Shown piece by piece: positions 39,523-49,018 of a DNA stretch of 64,000 nucleotides. A program made the translations under genes and the position numbers. The stretch spans positions 124,001 through 188,000 of the forward strand of contig NZ_FNYH01000002.1 of assembly GCF_900108915.1 (NCBI RefSeq), in the 5' to 3' direction. The notes under the pieces were generated by a model. The model saw nothing but the letters and a program-made list of their open reading frames with translations, was not told the origin of the DNA and searched no databases. Each line of letters opens with the position of its first letter. Position 1 is the first letter of the stretch. Source of the stretch: Allopseudospirillum japonicum. GTDB taxonomy: Bacteria; Pseudomonadota; Gammaproteobacteria; Pseudomonadales; Halomonadaceae.

Positions 39523-39550
39523 ACCCAGATCTTAAGATCTGGGTTTTTTT
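39523..39550 (+). terminator. Strong intrinsic terminator after the permease gene
   Basis: ACCCAGATC (39523-39531) pairs perfectly with GATCTGGGT (39536-39544) around TTAA, followed directly by a run of T. On the other strand the stem is followed by TCAAAAA read as TTTTTGA, so it may also stop the convergent small gene ending at 39552. Confidence 0.85.
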
Positions 39551-39551
39551 A

Positions 39552-39773
39552 TTAAGGCTGCCTGTGCTCCTCTTCTGGTCCTTTAAAATCACCAAATCCC
39601 ATACTGACAATCGCTAACAGGCTAATGAGTAAACCTGAGATCCAGCCGGGAACATGTAAGCCATTAGCTGTGGTGACTAAAAGACTACTTAAGGGCACGA
39701 CGTATAACACAGAGAATACAAAATTTTTTGACTCTTTACTGAGCTTCTGCATTAAAATATATATTTTTAGCAT
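39552..39773 (-). CDS. Small two-helix membrane protein, unknown function
   Basis: A 73-aa frame with two hydrophobic segments (FVFSVLYVVPLSSLLVTTAN and WISGLLISLLAIVSMGF) and a charged tail. No family is recognised. Two in-frame starts (39773 and 39752) exist and neither has a clear ribosome binding site. The alternating hydrophobic/polar layout and the shared bidirectional terminator argue for a gene, but evidence is limited. Confidence 0.45.
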   Translation of the reverse strand: MLKIYILMQKLSKESKNFVFSVLYVVPLSSLLVTTANGLHVPGWISGLLISLLAIVSMGFGDFKGPEEEHRQP

Positions 39774-39998
39774 CTAAATTCGACCCCGATATATTGAAAA
39801 GTCACAGATGAAAACGCATCCTCTAGTGAGGCCCGCTTGGGTGTACAAGATGTTATAAAGAAATCAAGACATCAGCATGACTGCTTGAGTCCCCTTACCT
39901 ATCTAGGGTACTCTTGGGCTGTCTTTGCCCTAGCCGAACAGTTATTTTGCTCACCCTAGATGATTGCCGTATGCATCAAAGTTAACAGGCTTGCTTAC

Positions 39999-41300
39999 AT
40001 GTCGATAAATCAAAAGATTCTGCTTGTGGAAGATAGTCCTTCATTTGGCTACGTGGTTAAAAAGCAGTTAGAAAGCCGGCTTCACTTTGAAGTAACTTGG
40101 GTGCAAAGTTATCAAGATGCCCAAGCATGCTTGCAAAATACACAAGCATTCGCATTTGCTTTATTAGACTTGCATTTGCCTGATGCAGCCAATGGGGAAG
40201 TGGTTGATCTTGTGTTAGAAGTGGGCATACCCACCATTATTTTTACAAGTAATGATGGTAATGATGCGCAAGAGCGATTATGGTCACGACAAATTGTAGA
40301 CTATGTTTTTAAAGGCAGCTCTGCCAGCCTAGATTACATCGTGAGCTTATTAACCCGCCTACAGAAAAATCCTACGACAAAATTATTAGTTGTGGATGAT
40401 TCTAAAGTAGCTTGTGATTATTTAAGACATTTATTACAGATTCAAGGTTATCAAGTATTAGTTGCCCATGATGGTGAACAAGCGCTACGTTTATTAGCTG
40501 AGCAAGGTGATATTCGTCTGATGCTGATTGATTATGCCATGCCAGGTTTAAGCGGTCATCAAGTCGTAAGCCGAGTGCGTCGTCAGTTAGGTAGTGATCG
40601 ATTAGCAATTATTGGGGTTTCTGCTTTAGGCAATCACAGATTATCGGCACAATTTATTAAACAAGGTGCGAATGATTTTATTGGGAAGCCCTTTAGTGCT
40701 GAGGAGCTTTATTGCCGTGTAGCGCAAAATTTAAAAATTTTGGAGCAAATGGACAGTATTCGCCAAGCATCGTATCAAGACTTCCTCACAGGCTTATATA
40801 ACCGGCGTTACTTTTTTGAACATGCCTTATCTTGGTTCGAATACAAAACGCCTTTAACGCTTGCTATGCTAGATATTGATTATTTTAAACATATTAATGA
40901 TAGTTATGGGCATCATGTGGGCGATCAGGTTTTAAAGGCTTTTTCGCAATTGATGAAAGAGATGTTCCCACACGCATTATTAACACGCATGGGTGGTGAA
41001 GAATTTTGTATTTTATTACCTGAGCCTTTTGTCAAAACGTATCGACATTTGGAAAATTTCCGTATTGGTTTGGCACGTCAAGAAATTTTAATAGAACAAG
41101 AGCGGGTAAAAATTACCACAAGTATAGGACTTGCCCAATGGCAGCCGAGTATTCATTCGAATGAGCAAGTGACCCAAGACACATTAGAAAAGCTTTTACA
41201 TCTTGCTGATCAGTATCTTTATCAAGCGAAGGCACGTGGCCGTAACTGTATTTGTTATGGGCAAACACAAACGACACAACTCCAAGGTTCAAAGGATTAA
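39999..41300 (+). CDS. Response regulator diguanylate cyclase (REC-REC-GGDEF)
   Basis: A 433-aa cytoplasmic protein from ATG 39999. The first receiver (about 5-120) has ILLVEDSPSFGYVV and the acceptor in LLDLHLPD. The second (about 125-245) has LLVVDDSKVACDYL, LIDYAMPG and GKPFSAEELY. The GGDEF domain (about 265-425) has the active GGEEF at residues 332-336. No RxxD inhibitory site stands before GGEEF, so product feedback through it is unlikely. It should make c-di-GMP under control of an unlinked kinase, since none is adjacent. ATG 39960 is a less likely upstream start. bamE follows by 4 bp. Confidence 0.9.
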   Translation: MSINQKILLVEDSPSFGYVVKKQLESRLHFEVTWVQSYQDAQACLQNTQAFAFALLDLHLPDAANGEVVDLVLEVGIPTIIFTSNDGNDAQERLWSRQIVDYVFKGSSASLDYIVSLLTRLQKNPTTKLLVVDDSKVACDYLRHLLQIQGYQVLVAHDGEQALRLLAEQGDIRLMLIDYAMPGLSGHQVVSRVRRQLGSDRLAIIGVSALGNHRLSAQFIKQGANDFIGKPFSAEELYCRVAQNLKILEQMDSIRQASYQDFLTGLYNRRYFFEHALSWFEYKTPLTLAMLDIDYFKHINDSYGHHVGDQVLKAFSQLMKEMFPHALLTRMGGEEFCILLPEPFVKTYRHLENFRIGLARQEILIEQERVKITTSIGLAQWQPSIHSNEQVTQDTLEKLLHLADQYLYQAKARGRNCICYGQTQTTQLQGSKD

Positions 41301-41304
41301 ATTT

Positions 41305-41625
41305 ATGCGCAGGTTACGTCCTTTTGTTGGTATTTTAACTCTAGTCTTACTTGCTGGGTGTGCATTTCCAGGTGTTTATGAGCGTAAAATTCAGCAAGGA
41401 CACATCCTAGATCAGGAAGTACTTGCTCAATTAAAAATTGGGATGCAGCCGCAACAAGTAGAATATCTTCTGGGTTCGCCTTTATTGCCTGTACAAACGC
41501 AACCTTTGCGTTGGGACTATGTTTATACGCTGCGCCAAGGTAATACTTGGCTAGAAAATCAGCGCTTAACACTTTATTTTGGTCCACAAGGATTAACCAA
41601 AATGGAAACGCAAGGTTTAGATTAG
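41305..41625 (+). CDS. bamE: Outer membrane assembly lipoprotein BamE
   Basis: BamE (106 aa) is a small lipoprotein of the BAM complex that inserts outer membrane proteins. From ATG 41305 it has a lipoprotein signal with lipobox LLAGC (Cys19), then the SmpA/OmlA fold: GVYERKIQQGHILDQEVL, LKIGMQPQQVEYLLGSPLL and RWDYVYTLRQGN. An open frame back to 41203 overlaps the regulator gene and lacks a signal. Confidence 0.93.
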   Translation: MRRLRPFVGILTLVLLAGCAFPGVYERKIQQGHILDQEVLAQLKIGMQPQQVEYLLGSPLLPVQTQPLRWDYVYTLRQGNTWLENQRLTLYFGPQGLTKMETQGLD

Positions 41626-41640
41626 ATATCTTTGTATAAT

Positions 41641-41667
41641 AAAAAAATAGGGCCTCTCAAGGAGGCC
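41641..41667 (-). terminator. Terminator of the CNNM/CorC-family gene
   Basis: GGCCTC (41651-41656) pairs with GAGGCC (41662-41667) with a 5-base loop. Read on the minus strand, downstream of the gene ending at 41677, the stem is followed by CTATTTTTTT. On the plus strand no T run follows, so it mainly serves the minus-strand gene. Confidence 0.75.
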
Positions 41668-41676
41668 ATATAGAAA

Positions 41677-42960
41677 CTAGCTCTTTTTTAGTAGGCGTTT
41701 GCGTTTTATACGGAGTGCCCTGAGTTTACGAATCATTTTTCCTTGTAACTCAAGCACTTCAAAGCGGTAATGGCCAATTTGTAAGCACATATTTGCTTCG
41801 GGTAAATGCTCTAGTTTTTCTAGTACAAGTCCGTTAATCGTTTTAGGCCCATCCGTTGGCAGCTCCCATTCAAGCAATTTGTTAATTTCCCGAATCGCTG
41901 CTGCCCCTTCAATAATATAGGCACCATCTTCTTGTAACTGAATGTCTGGCTGTTGATTGGCAACATCCGTAGTAAAATCACCAACAATCTCTTCTAGAAT
42001 ATCTTCTAAAGTAACAACCCCTAAAACATCCCCGTATTCATCAACGACAATACCAATTCGGCGCTTTTCTTTTTGGAAGTTTAATAACTGAGTATGTAGT
42101 GGGGTGGATTCAGGGACAAAATAAGGCTCGCGTGTTTCCTTGACCAGCATAGCTTTGGTTGGATTGGGATCACTTAAAACACGTGCGGCTTTACGTAGAT
42201 GTAAAATACCAACCACATTATTAATGTCACCTTTAAACACCGGAATTCTTGTATGTTCGCTTGCACGTAGTTGTTCTAAGATGGTGGGCATATCGTGTTC
42301 AAGGTCGATACCCACAACTTCATGGCGTGGGATCATAATGTCATTTACGGTGACCTTTTCTAGATCCAAAATGGATAAGAGCATCGCTTGGTGACGACGA
42401 GGAATCATACTGCCGGCTTCGTGGACGACAGTACGTAACTCTTCGCGGGTAAGCTTGTGGCTATCGGATTGCACGCTTTGGACGCCAAGTAAGCGTAATA
42501 AACCATTACTAATGCCATTGACTAACCAGACCAGCGGATATAAGAGCTTGAGTAAAGGTTCTAGGATCAAAGAAGCAGGATAAGCAATACGCTCTGGACG
42601 AACCGCGGCTAAAGTTTTGGGCATAACCTCGGCAAAAATCAAGATAACCAAGGTGAGAACTGCCGTTGCAATTGCGATACCTGCATCACCATAAAGGCGC
42701 ATAGCAACCACAGTCGCTATGGAAGAAGCAAGAATATTGACAAAATTGTTGCCGATTAAAATCACCCCAATCAAACGATCTGGACGCGATAAGAGGCGAC
42801 TGACCCGCAATGCGGCTTTGTCTTTATTTTTCGCCTTATGACTGAGGCGATACCGATTCAAGGACATCATTCCAGTTTCTGAGCTGGAAAAGAAGCCTGA
42901 CATTAAAATAAGTAATACGAGTAAGCCAAATAAAAGGCTTAAAGAAGTCTCGTCATTCAA
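41677..42960 (-). CDS. CNNM/CorC-family membrane protein (YfjD type)
   Basis: A 427-aa protein with an N-terminal DUF21 domain of about four membrane segments (MSGFFSSSETGMMSLNRYRL), paired CBS domains (VNDIMIPRHEVVGIDLEHD and IGIVVDEYGDVLGVVTLED) and a C-terminal CorC_HlyC domain (INKLLEWELPTDGPKTING). Members are linked to magnesium and cobalt transport. Length matches E. coli YfjD. It is transcribed convergently with bamE and followed by the CcsA/YpjD gene upstream on the same strand. Confidence 0.9.
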   Translation of the reverse strand: MNDETSLSLLFGLLVLLILMSGFFSSSETGMMSLNRYRLSHKAKNKDKAALRVSRLLSRPDRLIGVILIGNNFVNILASSIATVVAMRLYGDAGIAIATAVLTLVILIFAEVMPKTLAAVRPERIAYPASLILEPLLKLLYPLVWLVNGISNGLLRLLGVQSVQSDSHKLTREELRTVVHEAGSMIPRRHQAMLLSILDLEKVTVNDIMIPRHEVVGIDLEHDMPTILEQLRASEHTRIPVFKGDINNVVGILHLRKAARVLSDPNPTKAMLVKETREPYFVPESTPLHTQLLNFQKEKRRIGIVVDEYGDVLGVVTLEDILEEIVGDFTTDVANQQPDIQLQEDGAYIIEGAAAIREINKLLEWELPTDGPKTINGLVLEKLEHLPEANMCLQIGHYRFEVLELQGKMIRKLRALRIKRKRLLKKS

Positions 42961-43045
42961 GAGAATCTATTCCTCTAATCTCTGCGATGCGCTCTTTTTA
43001 TGTGTTTCCTTGCGGACTGTCAAGAGACGCCCGCAGTCGAATCAT

Positions 43046-43849
43046 CTAAGAAGCTAACACAAACTCAAGCACGAACTTGCTGCCAAAGTAAGCCAAAATT
43101 AATAATACACTACCACCAAGCGTCCAGCGCACCGCGCGTTGGCCACGCCAACCAAAACGATAACGACCTATAAGCAAGCTGGTGAAAATGAACCAAGCAA
43201 GCAATGAAAACAAAGATTTATGTGCTAAATGCTGTGCAAAAAAGGCTTCAATACTTAAGGCACCACTCACCAAAGCAAGGGTTAAAAAACCCACGCCTAG
43301 TAACAGTAATTCAAAAAGTAGCGTTTCCATTGTTTGTAACGGGGGAAGCACTTGGATCAAACCACGCATTTGCTTGTGTTTAAGTTGGTGGTCTTGCAGC
43401 CAAAGCAATAAAGCTTGCACACTGGCGAGGGTTAAAATGCTGTAAGCAAATAAAGAAGTAAGAATATGTATGCCAACCCCTGTGCTGATCCCCTTGGGTA
43501 GACTGGGAACTGCATATTGCCATTGTGCACCAATTACAGCCAAGCCAGCGAGTGGAAAAAGACCAATCCCCAAGTTGAGTAAAGGTCTACGTAAACTCGC
43601 TAGCAGCAATAAACTGACAGCAAACCAATTAATGAGTGAAGCTGTATTAAAGAAGCTAAATAACCATTGATGGTCTGGTGTGAATAGATGCCATCCTAAT
43701 GCAGTGGCATGAGCAATTAAGGCACCCAAGGCTAGCCACTGCACTAGCTCCTGACGTGCAGGCGCATGCCGTGTCAGCACTAGCCCCTGATAGGAAGCCG
43801 CTGCCCAATAGCAAATGGCAGCTAAAAAAGTAAAGGGTAACGCATTCAT
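43046..43849 (-). CDS. CcsA/YpjD-type inner membrane protein
   Basis: A 267-aa polytopic protein with about eight hydrophobic segments, belonging to the cytochrome c assembly (CcsA/HemX) membrane family. Recognisable features are GISTGVGIHILTSLFAYSIL and HKSLFSLLAWFIFTSLLIGR with conserved histidines. A gene of this type lies divergently beside ffh in many gammaproteobacteria (YpjD), as here. It is not part of the ccm System I set, which is complete at 20584-27818, and its role is not established. Confidence 0.85.
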   Translation of the reverse strand: MNALPFTFLAAICYWAAASYQGLVLTRHAPARQELVQWLALGALIAHATALGWHLFTPDHQWLFSFFNTASLINWFAVSLLLLASLRRPLLNLGIGLFPLAGLAVIGAQWQYAVPSLPKGISTGVGIHILTSLFAYSILTLASVQALLLWLQDHQLKHKQMRGLIQVLPPLQTMETLLFELLLLGVGFLTLALVSGALSIEAFFAQHLAHKSLFSLLAWFIFTSLLIGRYRFGWRGQRAVRWTLGGSVLLILAYFGSKFVLEFVLAS

Positions 43850-44052
43850 GAGTGAGCATCCGCGTCAAAAAGAAAAACTATCAGGGTCAATTACACCATC
43901 AAACAGGCCAAGCTAAGCCTGTGTTATTATACTTGTATGCTTAAGCAAAGCTTGATCTTACCTGATTGTGCTTCAGCCTGCACGATGCAAACCACTTAAA
44001 TTTCACGGCTTAATGTAGGCCGTTTGCATACTTTTAAGGATGTTTTACGCTT

Positions 44053-45435
44053 ATGTTTGAAAATCTTAGCGAACGCCTGTCACACACTTTACGCTCAGTG
44101 ACAGGACAAGCCAAACTGACCGATGACAATGTTAAAGACACCTTGCGTGAGGTGCGTAAGGCTTTGTTAGAGGCTGATGTTGCACTGCCTGTAGTGAAAG
44201 CCTTTGTCGAACAAGTGCGGACTCGGGCCGTTGGGCAAGAAGTCGCTAAAAGCCTGAGTCCAGGGCAAGCTTTTGTCAAAATCGTGAACCAAGAATTGGT
44301 TAGCGTGATGGGAGAAGCGAATCAGCCACTTATCTTAAAAGGTGAGCCAGCGGTGATTTTAATGGCTGGTTTGCAGGGGGCAGGTAAAACCACCTCTGTA
44401 GCAAAACTAGCGCGCTACTTGCAAGAACGTGAGAAAAAGAAAGTTTTAGTGGTCTCCGCGGACGTTTACCGCCCCGCTGCAATTCAACAATTGGCGACTT
44501 TGGCGCAAGAAATTGGTGTGACGGCTTTTCCAAGTGATACAAGCCAGTCACCACAAAGGATTGTTGAAGCAGCAGTTAAAGAAGCCAAAATTAAGTTTTA
44601 TGATGTGCTGATCGTAGATACTGCGGGGCGCTTACATATTGATGATGCCATGATGCAAGAGATCCAAAGCCTGCATCAAAGTCTTCAGCCCTCAGAAACC
44701 CTCTTTGTTGTTGATGCAATGACTGGCCAAGATGCTGCCAATACAGCTAAGGCTTTTAACGAGGCGCTTGCGTTAACCGGTGTTGTGTTAACGAAGGCTG
44801 ACGGGGACGCGCGTGGTGGGGCGGCTTTATCTGTACGTCATATTACCGGTAAGCCGATTAAATTCTTAGGGATGGGCGAAAAAACTGAAGCTTTGGAAGC
44901 TTTCCATCCTGAGCGAATTGCCTCACGTATTCTCGGTATGGGCGATGTGCTGTCTTTGATTGAGGAAGCCGAGCGTAAAATTGATAAAACCAAAGCTGAA
45001 AAGTTGGCTAAAAAAGTCAAAAAAGGCAAGGGGTTTGATTTAGAAGATTTTCGCGATCAACTACAGCAAATGCGTAGTATGGGCGGCATGTCGTCCATGT
45101 TGGAAAAGTTACCTGGGATGGGTGACATGGCCAAGATGGCACAAAATCAAGCCAGTGAAAAAGAACTGCGCAAGCTGGAAGCCTTGATTAATTCGATGAC
45201 ACCTATGGAACGGCGCAAGCCAGAAATCATGACAGGTTCACGCAAACGTCGGATCTGTGCCGGCTCAGGGACAGAATTACAAGATTTAAACCGTCTACTA
45301 AAACAGCATAAACAAATGCAAAAAATGATGAAAAAATTTAGCCAAAAAGGTGGTATGGCAAATATGATGCGTGGTTTATCTGGTATGTTGCCACCTGGAT
45401 TTGGGGGTGGCCCTGGAGGTTTCCCACGTATTTAA
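44053..45435 (+). CDS. ffh: Signal recognition particle GTPase Ffh
   Basis: Ffh (460 aa) with 4.5S RNA targets inner membrane proteins. The N domain is followed by the G domain with P-loop GLQGAGKTT (residues 106-114), DTAGRLHIDD and TKADGDARGGAAL. The Met-rich M domain has SRKRRICAGSGTELQDLNRL, where Cys replaces the common Ala, and ends in a Gly/Met-rich tail. Length is normal. Confidence 0.97.
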   Translation: MFENLSERLSHTLRSVTGQAKLTDDNVKDTLREVRKALLEADVALPVVKAFVEQVRTRAVGQEVAKSLSPGQAFVKIVNQELVSVMGEANQPLILKGEPAVILMAGLQGAGKTTSVAKLARYLQEREKKKVLVVSADVYRPAAIQQLATLAQEIGVTAFPSDTSQSPQRIVEAAVKEAKIKFYDVLIVDTAGRLHIDDAMMQEIQSLHQSLQPSETLFVVDAMTGQDAANTAKAFNEALALTGVVLTKADGDARGGAALSVRHITGKPIKFLGMGEKTEALEAFHPERIASRILGMGDVLSLIEEAERKIDKTKAEKLAKKVKKGKGFDLEDFRDQLQQMRSMGGMSSMLEKLPGMGDMAKMAQNQASEKELRKLEALINSMTPMERRKPEIMTGSRKRRICAGSGTELQDLNRLLKQHKQMQKMMKKFSQKGGMANMMRGLSGMLPPGFGGGPGGFPRI

Positions 45436-45576
45436 ATAGACAAAATGCACAAGAGAGATACTCAAAAAACCTGATCAAGACTTGCGTTTGTGGCTAATCT
45501 CTCTAAAATAGCGCCTTCACAAATAGGTTGAATTAGAAATAATCAGCTTAAGGTTCCAACGGCGGTGTTTTTCTCG

Positions 45577-45582
45577 TAGAAT
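45577..45582 (+). promoter_or_regulatory. Possible -10 element of the rpsP operon
   Basis: TAGAAT lies about 118 bp before rpsP, with a weak TTCCAA at -35 distance (45554-45559). A GC-rich stretch follows, as in growth-regulated ribosomal promoters. A CGCC/GGCG mini-hairpin lies just beyond. Motif-based inference only. Confidence 0.35.
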
Positions 45583-45699
45583 ATACCGCCTTTCGGGCGA
45601 TCTGCCCTCTTGGCTGAATAAAAGATTCAGTCACGACACTCCAGCAGGTTCCGAAAACTCCAGTAAGTTTCAAACTCCCGTAATAAAGGAAGTTTCGCG

Positions 45700-45951
45700 A
45701 TGGTAACCATTCGTTTGGCTCGTGGTGGCGCGAAAAAGCGTCCTTTCTATCACCTGACAGTCGCTGATTCTCGTAACCAGCGTAACGGTCGTTTTATCGA
45801 GCGCATCGGCTTTTTTAATCCGCTTGCGCGTGGTCAGGAAGAACGCCTGCGTGTTGATATAGAACGCGCTCAGTATTGGGTATCTCAAGGTGCTCAACCG
45901 TCTGATCGTGTAGCCTCTTTGTTAAAACAAGCGGCGAAGGCTGCGCAATAA
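45700..45951 (+). CDS. rpsP: 30S ribosomal protein S16
   Basis: S16 (83 aa) is an early-binding 30S protein. [20 protein letters not shown] and the block [20 protein letters not shown] are diagnostic. It is the first gene of the rpsP-rimM-trmD-rplS operon, with ribosome binding site AAGGAAG before the ATG. Confidence 0.98.
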   Translation: MVTIRLARGGAKKRPFYHLTVADSRNQRNGRFIERIGFFNPLARGQEERLRVDIERAQYWVSQGAQPSDRVASLLKQAAKAAQ

Positions 45952-45971
45952 GTTGGGGCTGCTAGCTTAGC

Positions 45972-46517
45972 ATGACCGACTTAAAGCACACTCTCCCAGA
46001 TGCTGATTACATCCAATTAGGACGTGTCACCAGTGTTTTTGGGATTAAAGGCGCGGTCAAAGTGTATTCCTACACACAACCTGTGGAAAACATTTTTAAG
46101 TACCCGCGCTGGCTGCTGAAGCTTAACGGCCAATATCAAAACTTTGAGTTAGTCTCCGGACGGCGCCAAGGTAAGGTATTAGTCGCTCAGCTGCGTGAGT
46201 GTCAAACTCGCGAAGCCGCGCAAGCTTTAGCCGGTGCTGAAATCTTGTTAGCTAAAGACAAGTTGCCAGCACTAGAAAATAATGAGTACTACTGGCATCA
46301 GTTGGAAGGTTTACAAGTCTTTACCACTGATGGCCATTGCCTAGGGCAAGTAGATTATCTGATAGAAACTGGTGCAAATGATGTGCTTGTCATCAAGCCA
46401 ACCGCAGCAAGTTTTGATCAGCGTGAGCGCTTGCTACCTTGGCTACCTGATCAAGTCATTCTAGAAGTTGACTTGTTAACAAGTCGCTTACTAGTCGATT
46501 GGGATATAGATTTTTAA
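45972..46517 (+). CDS. rimM: Ribosome maturation factor RimM
   Basis: RimM (181 aa) helps 30S head assembly and binds S19. It has the N-terminal domain (IQLGRVTSVFGIKGAVKVYS) and PRC-barrel C-domain (YYWHQLEGLQVFTTDGHCLG, ETGANDVLVI), ending in RLLVDWDIDF. Length is normal. It lies 20 bp after rpsP. Confidence 0.96.
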   Translation: MTDLKHTLPDADYIQLGRVTSVFGIKGAVKVYSYTQPVENIFKYPRWLLKLNGQYQNFELVSGRRQGKVLVAQLRECQTREAAQALAGAEILLAKDKLPALENNEYYWHQLEGLQVFTTDGHCLGQVDYLIETGANDVLVIKPTAASFDQRERLLPWLPDQVILEVDLLTSRLLVDWDIDF

Positions 46518-46615
46518 GCCCTAGCTAGATCTAAGGTTGAGCCACTTAAGATTAGCCCTTAGGTGAGTAGATCCGCGTTCTGAATAGCGTCACATAGATA
46601 AAAGGTGATTAAAGC

Positions 46616-47374
46616 GTGTGGGTTGGTGTTGTCTCCCTGTTCCCGCAAATGTTCGCGGCTGTCACGGAATACGGTGTCACCGGTAAAGCCGTGGAGAAAG
46701 GACTGCTGGAGGTGGAGTTCTGGAACCCGCGAGACTTCACTCAAGACAGACATCGTACCGTGGATGATCGACCCTATGGCGGTGGTCCTGGGATGTTGAT
46801 GAAGGTCGAGCCCTTGCGTCAAGCGATTCAGGCTGCAAAAGCTAAGGCGGGTGCCAATGCACGCGTAATTTATCTGTCGCCTCAAGGACGTCCGCTCAAT
46901 CAAGCTGGTGTCGCTGAGTTAGCGCAGCATAAAAGTTTAGTTTTGGTAGCAGGTCGCTATGAAGGTATCGATGAGCGGCTTATTACCACAGAAATTGATG
47001 AAGAATGGTCAATTGGCGATTATGTTCTCAGCGGCGGAGAACTAGCGGCAATGACGCTAATAGATGCTGTGGCACGTCTAGTCCCTGATGTGCTTGGGCA
47101 TCAAGATTCAGCACAGGAAGATTCCTTTGCAACCGGCTTGTTAGATTGTCCTCACTATACCCGTCCGGAAGTGATCAATGGGCATAGTGTGCCTGCTGTG
47201 CTTTTAAGCGGTAATCATCAAGCTATCCGGCGCTGGCGTCTTCAACAGGCGTTAGGGCGTACTTGGTTGCGACGTCCAGATCTTTTGCAAATGCAAAGCT
47301 TGGATACTGAGCAGCAAGAACTGTTAGCAGAATTTATCCGTCAGTATACAGCGCAAGCTCAAAGCAATATCTAG
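46616..47374 (+). CDS. trmD: tRNA (guanine-37-N1)-methyltransferase TrmD
   Basis: TrmD (252 aa) methylates G37 of tRNAs from S-adenosylmethionine. The knotted SPOUT fold is seen in [31 protein letters not shown] and [14 protein letters not shown]. The GTG start at 46616 is set by the family N-terminus ([12 protein letters not shown]) and by AAGGTGA eight bases upstream. It follows rimM after 98 bp. Confidence 0.97.
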   Translation: MWVGVVSLFPQMFAAVTEYGVTGKAVEKGLLEVEFWNPRDFTQDRHRTVDDRPYGGGPGMLMKVEPLRQAIQAAKAKAGANARVIYLSPQGRPLNQAGVAELAQHKSLVLVAGRYEGIDERLITTEIDEEWSIGDYVLSGGELAAMTLIDAVARLVPDVLGHQDSAQEDSFATGLLDCPHYTRPEVINGHSVPAVLLSGNHQAIRRWRLQQALGRTWLRRPDLLQMQSLDTEQQELLAEFIRQYTAQAQSNI

Positions 47375-47426
47375 GCGATGCGAGTGCGGCGGTATAAGTT
47401 AGGCGGTGTAAATCTAGGAGCAAGCA

Positions 47427-47783
47427 ATGAGCAGCAACAACAAAATTATTCAGTTAATTGAAACTGAGCAAATGAGCAAAGAAGTCCCTACTTTTAGCCC
47501 TGGGGATACAGTCGTTGTTCAGGTTAAGGTAAAAGAAGGTAACCGCGAACGCCTACAGGCATTTGAAGGTGTTGTGATTGGTAAGCGCAACCGTGGTTTA
47601 AACTCTGCTTTCACCGTGCGTAAAATCTCCCATGGTGTTGGTGTTGAGCGTACTTTCCAAACCTATAGCCATCAAATCGATAGCATCAGTGTGAAGCGTC
47701 GTGGTGATGTACGCCAAGCGAAGCTTTACTATCTGCGTGAGCGTTCAGGTAAGTCTGCACGTATCAAAGAAAAGCTGGCATAA
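47427..47783 (+). CDS. rplS: 50S ribosomal protein L19
   Basis: L19 (118 aa) lies at the 30S-50S interface. Characteristic segments are [40 protein letters not shown] and the end [18 protein letters not shown]. Ribosome binding site TAGGAG precedes the ATG. It closes the operon and is followed by a strong terminator. Confidence 0.98.
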   Translation: MSSNNKIIQLIETEQMSKEVPTFSPGDTVVVQVKVKEGNRERLQAFEGVVIGKRNRGLNSAFTVRKISHGVGVERTFQTYSHQIDSISVKRRGDVRQAKLYYLRERSGKSARIKEKLA

Positions 47784-47801
47784 GCCTAGCAAGTGGATTC
47801 T

Positions 47802-47839
47802 TAGGCTGTCTGCTGCAAATGTAGACAGCCTATTTTTTT
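47802..47839 (+). terminator. Terminator of the rpsP-rplS operon
   Basis: TAGGCTGTCT (47802-47811) and AGACAGCCTA (47823-47832) form a perfect 10-pair stem with an 11-base loop, followed by seven T. A classic intrinsic terminator 18 bp after rplS. The rest of the gap to 48075 is AT-rich with no gene seen. Confidence 0.9.
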
Positions 47840-48074
47840 GTCTGTAGTTTGAGTTAAATCTTACGTAAAAGATTCTCAAAGCTTGCTAAGCATCAAGGTA
47901 TTTTTACTTTAAAGCTCTAATCTTAAATGCAGTTTTACGCACTGCAGCAAACTAGAGTTTGATCACCAAAATGCGTTAGACTCTCACCTAACCGGATTAG
48001 ATTTAACGTGCTCAAAACAGCAGCAGGGAAAAAAAATCAAGGAACGATATGTAAACTAACGTGGAAAAGGATAC
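47840..48074. other. Gene-free AT-rich gap between rplS terminator and binding-protein gene
   Basis: No coding frame or RNA gene was recognised here. The stretch lies between a strong terminator and the start of the binding-protein gene, so it should contain that gene's promoter, but no convincing -35/-10 pair was picked out by eye. Confidence 0.5.
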
Positions 48075-48968
48075 ATGCAGCGGCTAAAGCGCCTTCATAC
48101 TTTTCGTATCAATTTTGCTAAATGCATCCCCAATCTTATTTTGCTTTGGGTGTGGGTGCTTGTGGGAGGTTTGCTATTTCAGGAGCAATTGATCCCAACT
48201 GCAGCTGCAGCCAACCGAGTATCGCCATTAACGATAGATACTCGTATTATGCATACTGAACCTTGGGGGTTTTATTGTGATCCTCAATTCCAAAATAAAA
48301 CGCCGTTAGTTATTTCTGCACAGACTCAATATCACCAAGATATTTTATGCGGTATTTGGCCAGATATTGCACAGCATTTAGCAAAAAAAGCAGGGTTAAA
48401 TTTACAGCTTTCTTTAGAGCCTTATGCGCGAATTTGGCAAAGTTTGGATGCAGGCCAAGCAGATTTGTCTTTTTTGATTCGTTCTGCCGAACGCTCGCAC
48501 CTTGCACCTAGCCAAGCACATATGTTTGATTTTGCCTCTGTGGTGATTGTGCGTTCGGGTCTTCATTTAACCGATTATCAGGATCTGCAAAATTTACGTA
48601 TAGGTGTGCTGCGTGGTATTCGCTTAAGCCCACGTTTTGATCATGATCCTAAGTTAAATAAAATACAATTGAGAAATTATGAATTAATGGTAGATATGTT
48701 ACTGCATCAACGTCTCGACGCAATTGCAGGTAATAATGTATCTTTATTCTACTTGTTGCAGAAAAAGCAAGCCCTAGATAAAGTAAACGTACAACCTTTA
48801 ATTCTTCAAAAAACGCCTGTTTATTTGCATATGGCAGCGGGTTTATATGCGCACCCCTATGGTCAAGTTTTGATTCAAGCGAACCAAGCACTGCGTGAGC
48901 AGGGCGTCTATCAGCATTTGATTGATGCTTATGTTGGTTCTCAGTGGCGTCTTGAATCTCAACACTAA
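48075..48968 (+). CDS. Periplasmic solute-binding protein (SBP_bac_3-like)
   Basis: A 297-aa protein with a signal sequence (hydrophobic about 20-45, ending PTAAAANR) and a periplasmic binding fold of the amino-acid/polar type: GIWPDIAQHLAKKAGLNLQL, LDAGQADLSFLIRSAERS and LQNLRIGVLRGIRLSP. No ABC permease or ATPase is near. The next gene, 50 bp on, encodes a membrane GGDEF-EAL protein with a periplasmic loop, so this binding protein may feed a signal to it rather than a transporter. That link is inference from adjacency. Confidence 0.8.
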   Translation: MQRLKRLHTFRINFAKCIPNLILLWVWVLVGGLLFQEQLIPTAAAANRVSPLTIDTRIMHTEPWGFYCDPQFQNKTPLVISAQTQYHQDILCGIWPDIAQHLAKKAGLNLQLSLEPYARIWQSLDAGQADLSFLIRSAERSHLAPSQAHMFDFASVVIVRSGLHLTDYQDLQNLRIGVLRGIRLSPRFDHDPKLNKIQLRNYELMVDMLLHQRLDAIAGNNVSLFYLLQKKQALDKVNVQPLILQKTPVYLHMAAGLYAHPYGQVLIQANQALREQGVYQHLIDAYVGSQWRLESQH

Positions 48969-49018
48969 ATTCGTCCTATTGCATGGCACACAGCAGCCCC
49001 TTTAAGGAGTGGCCTTTA

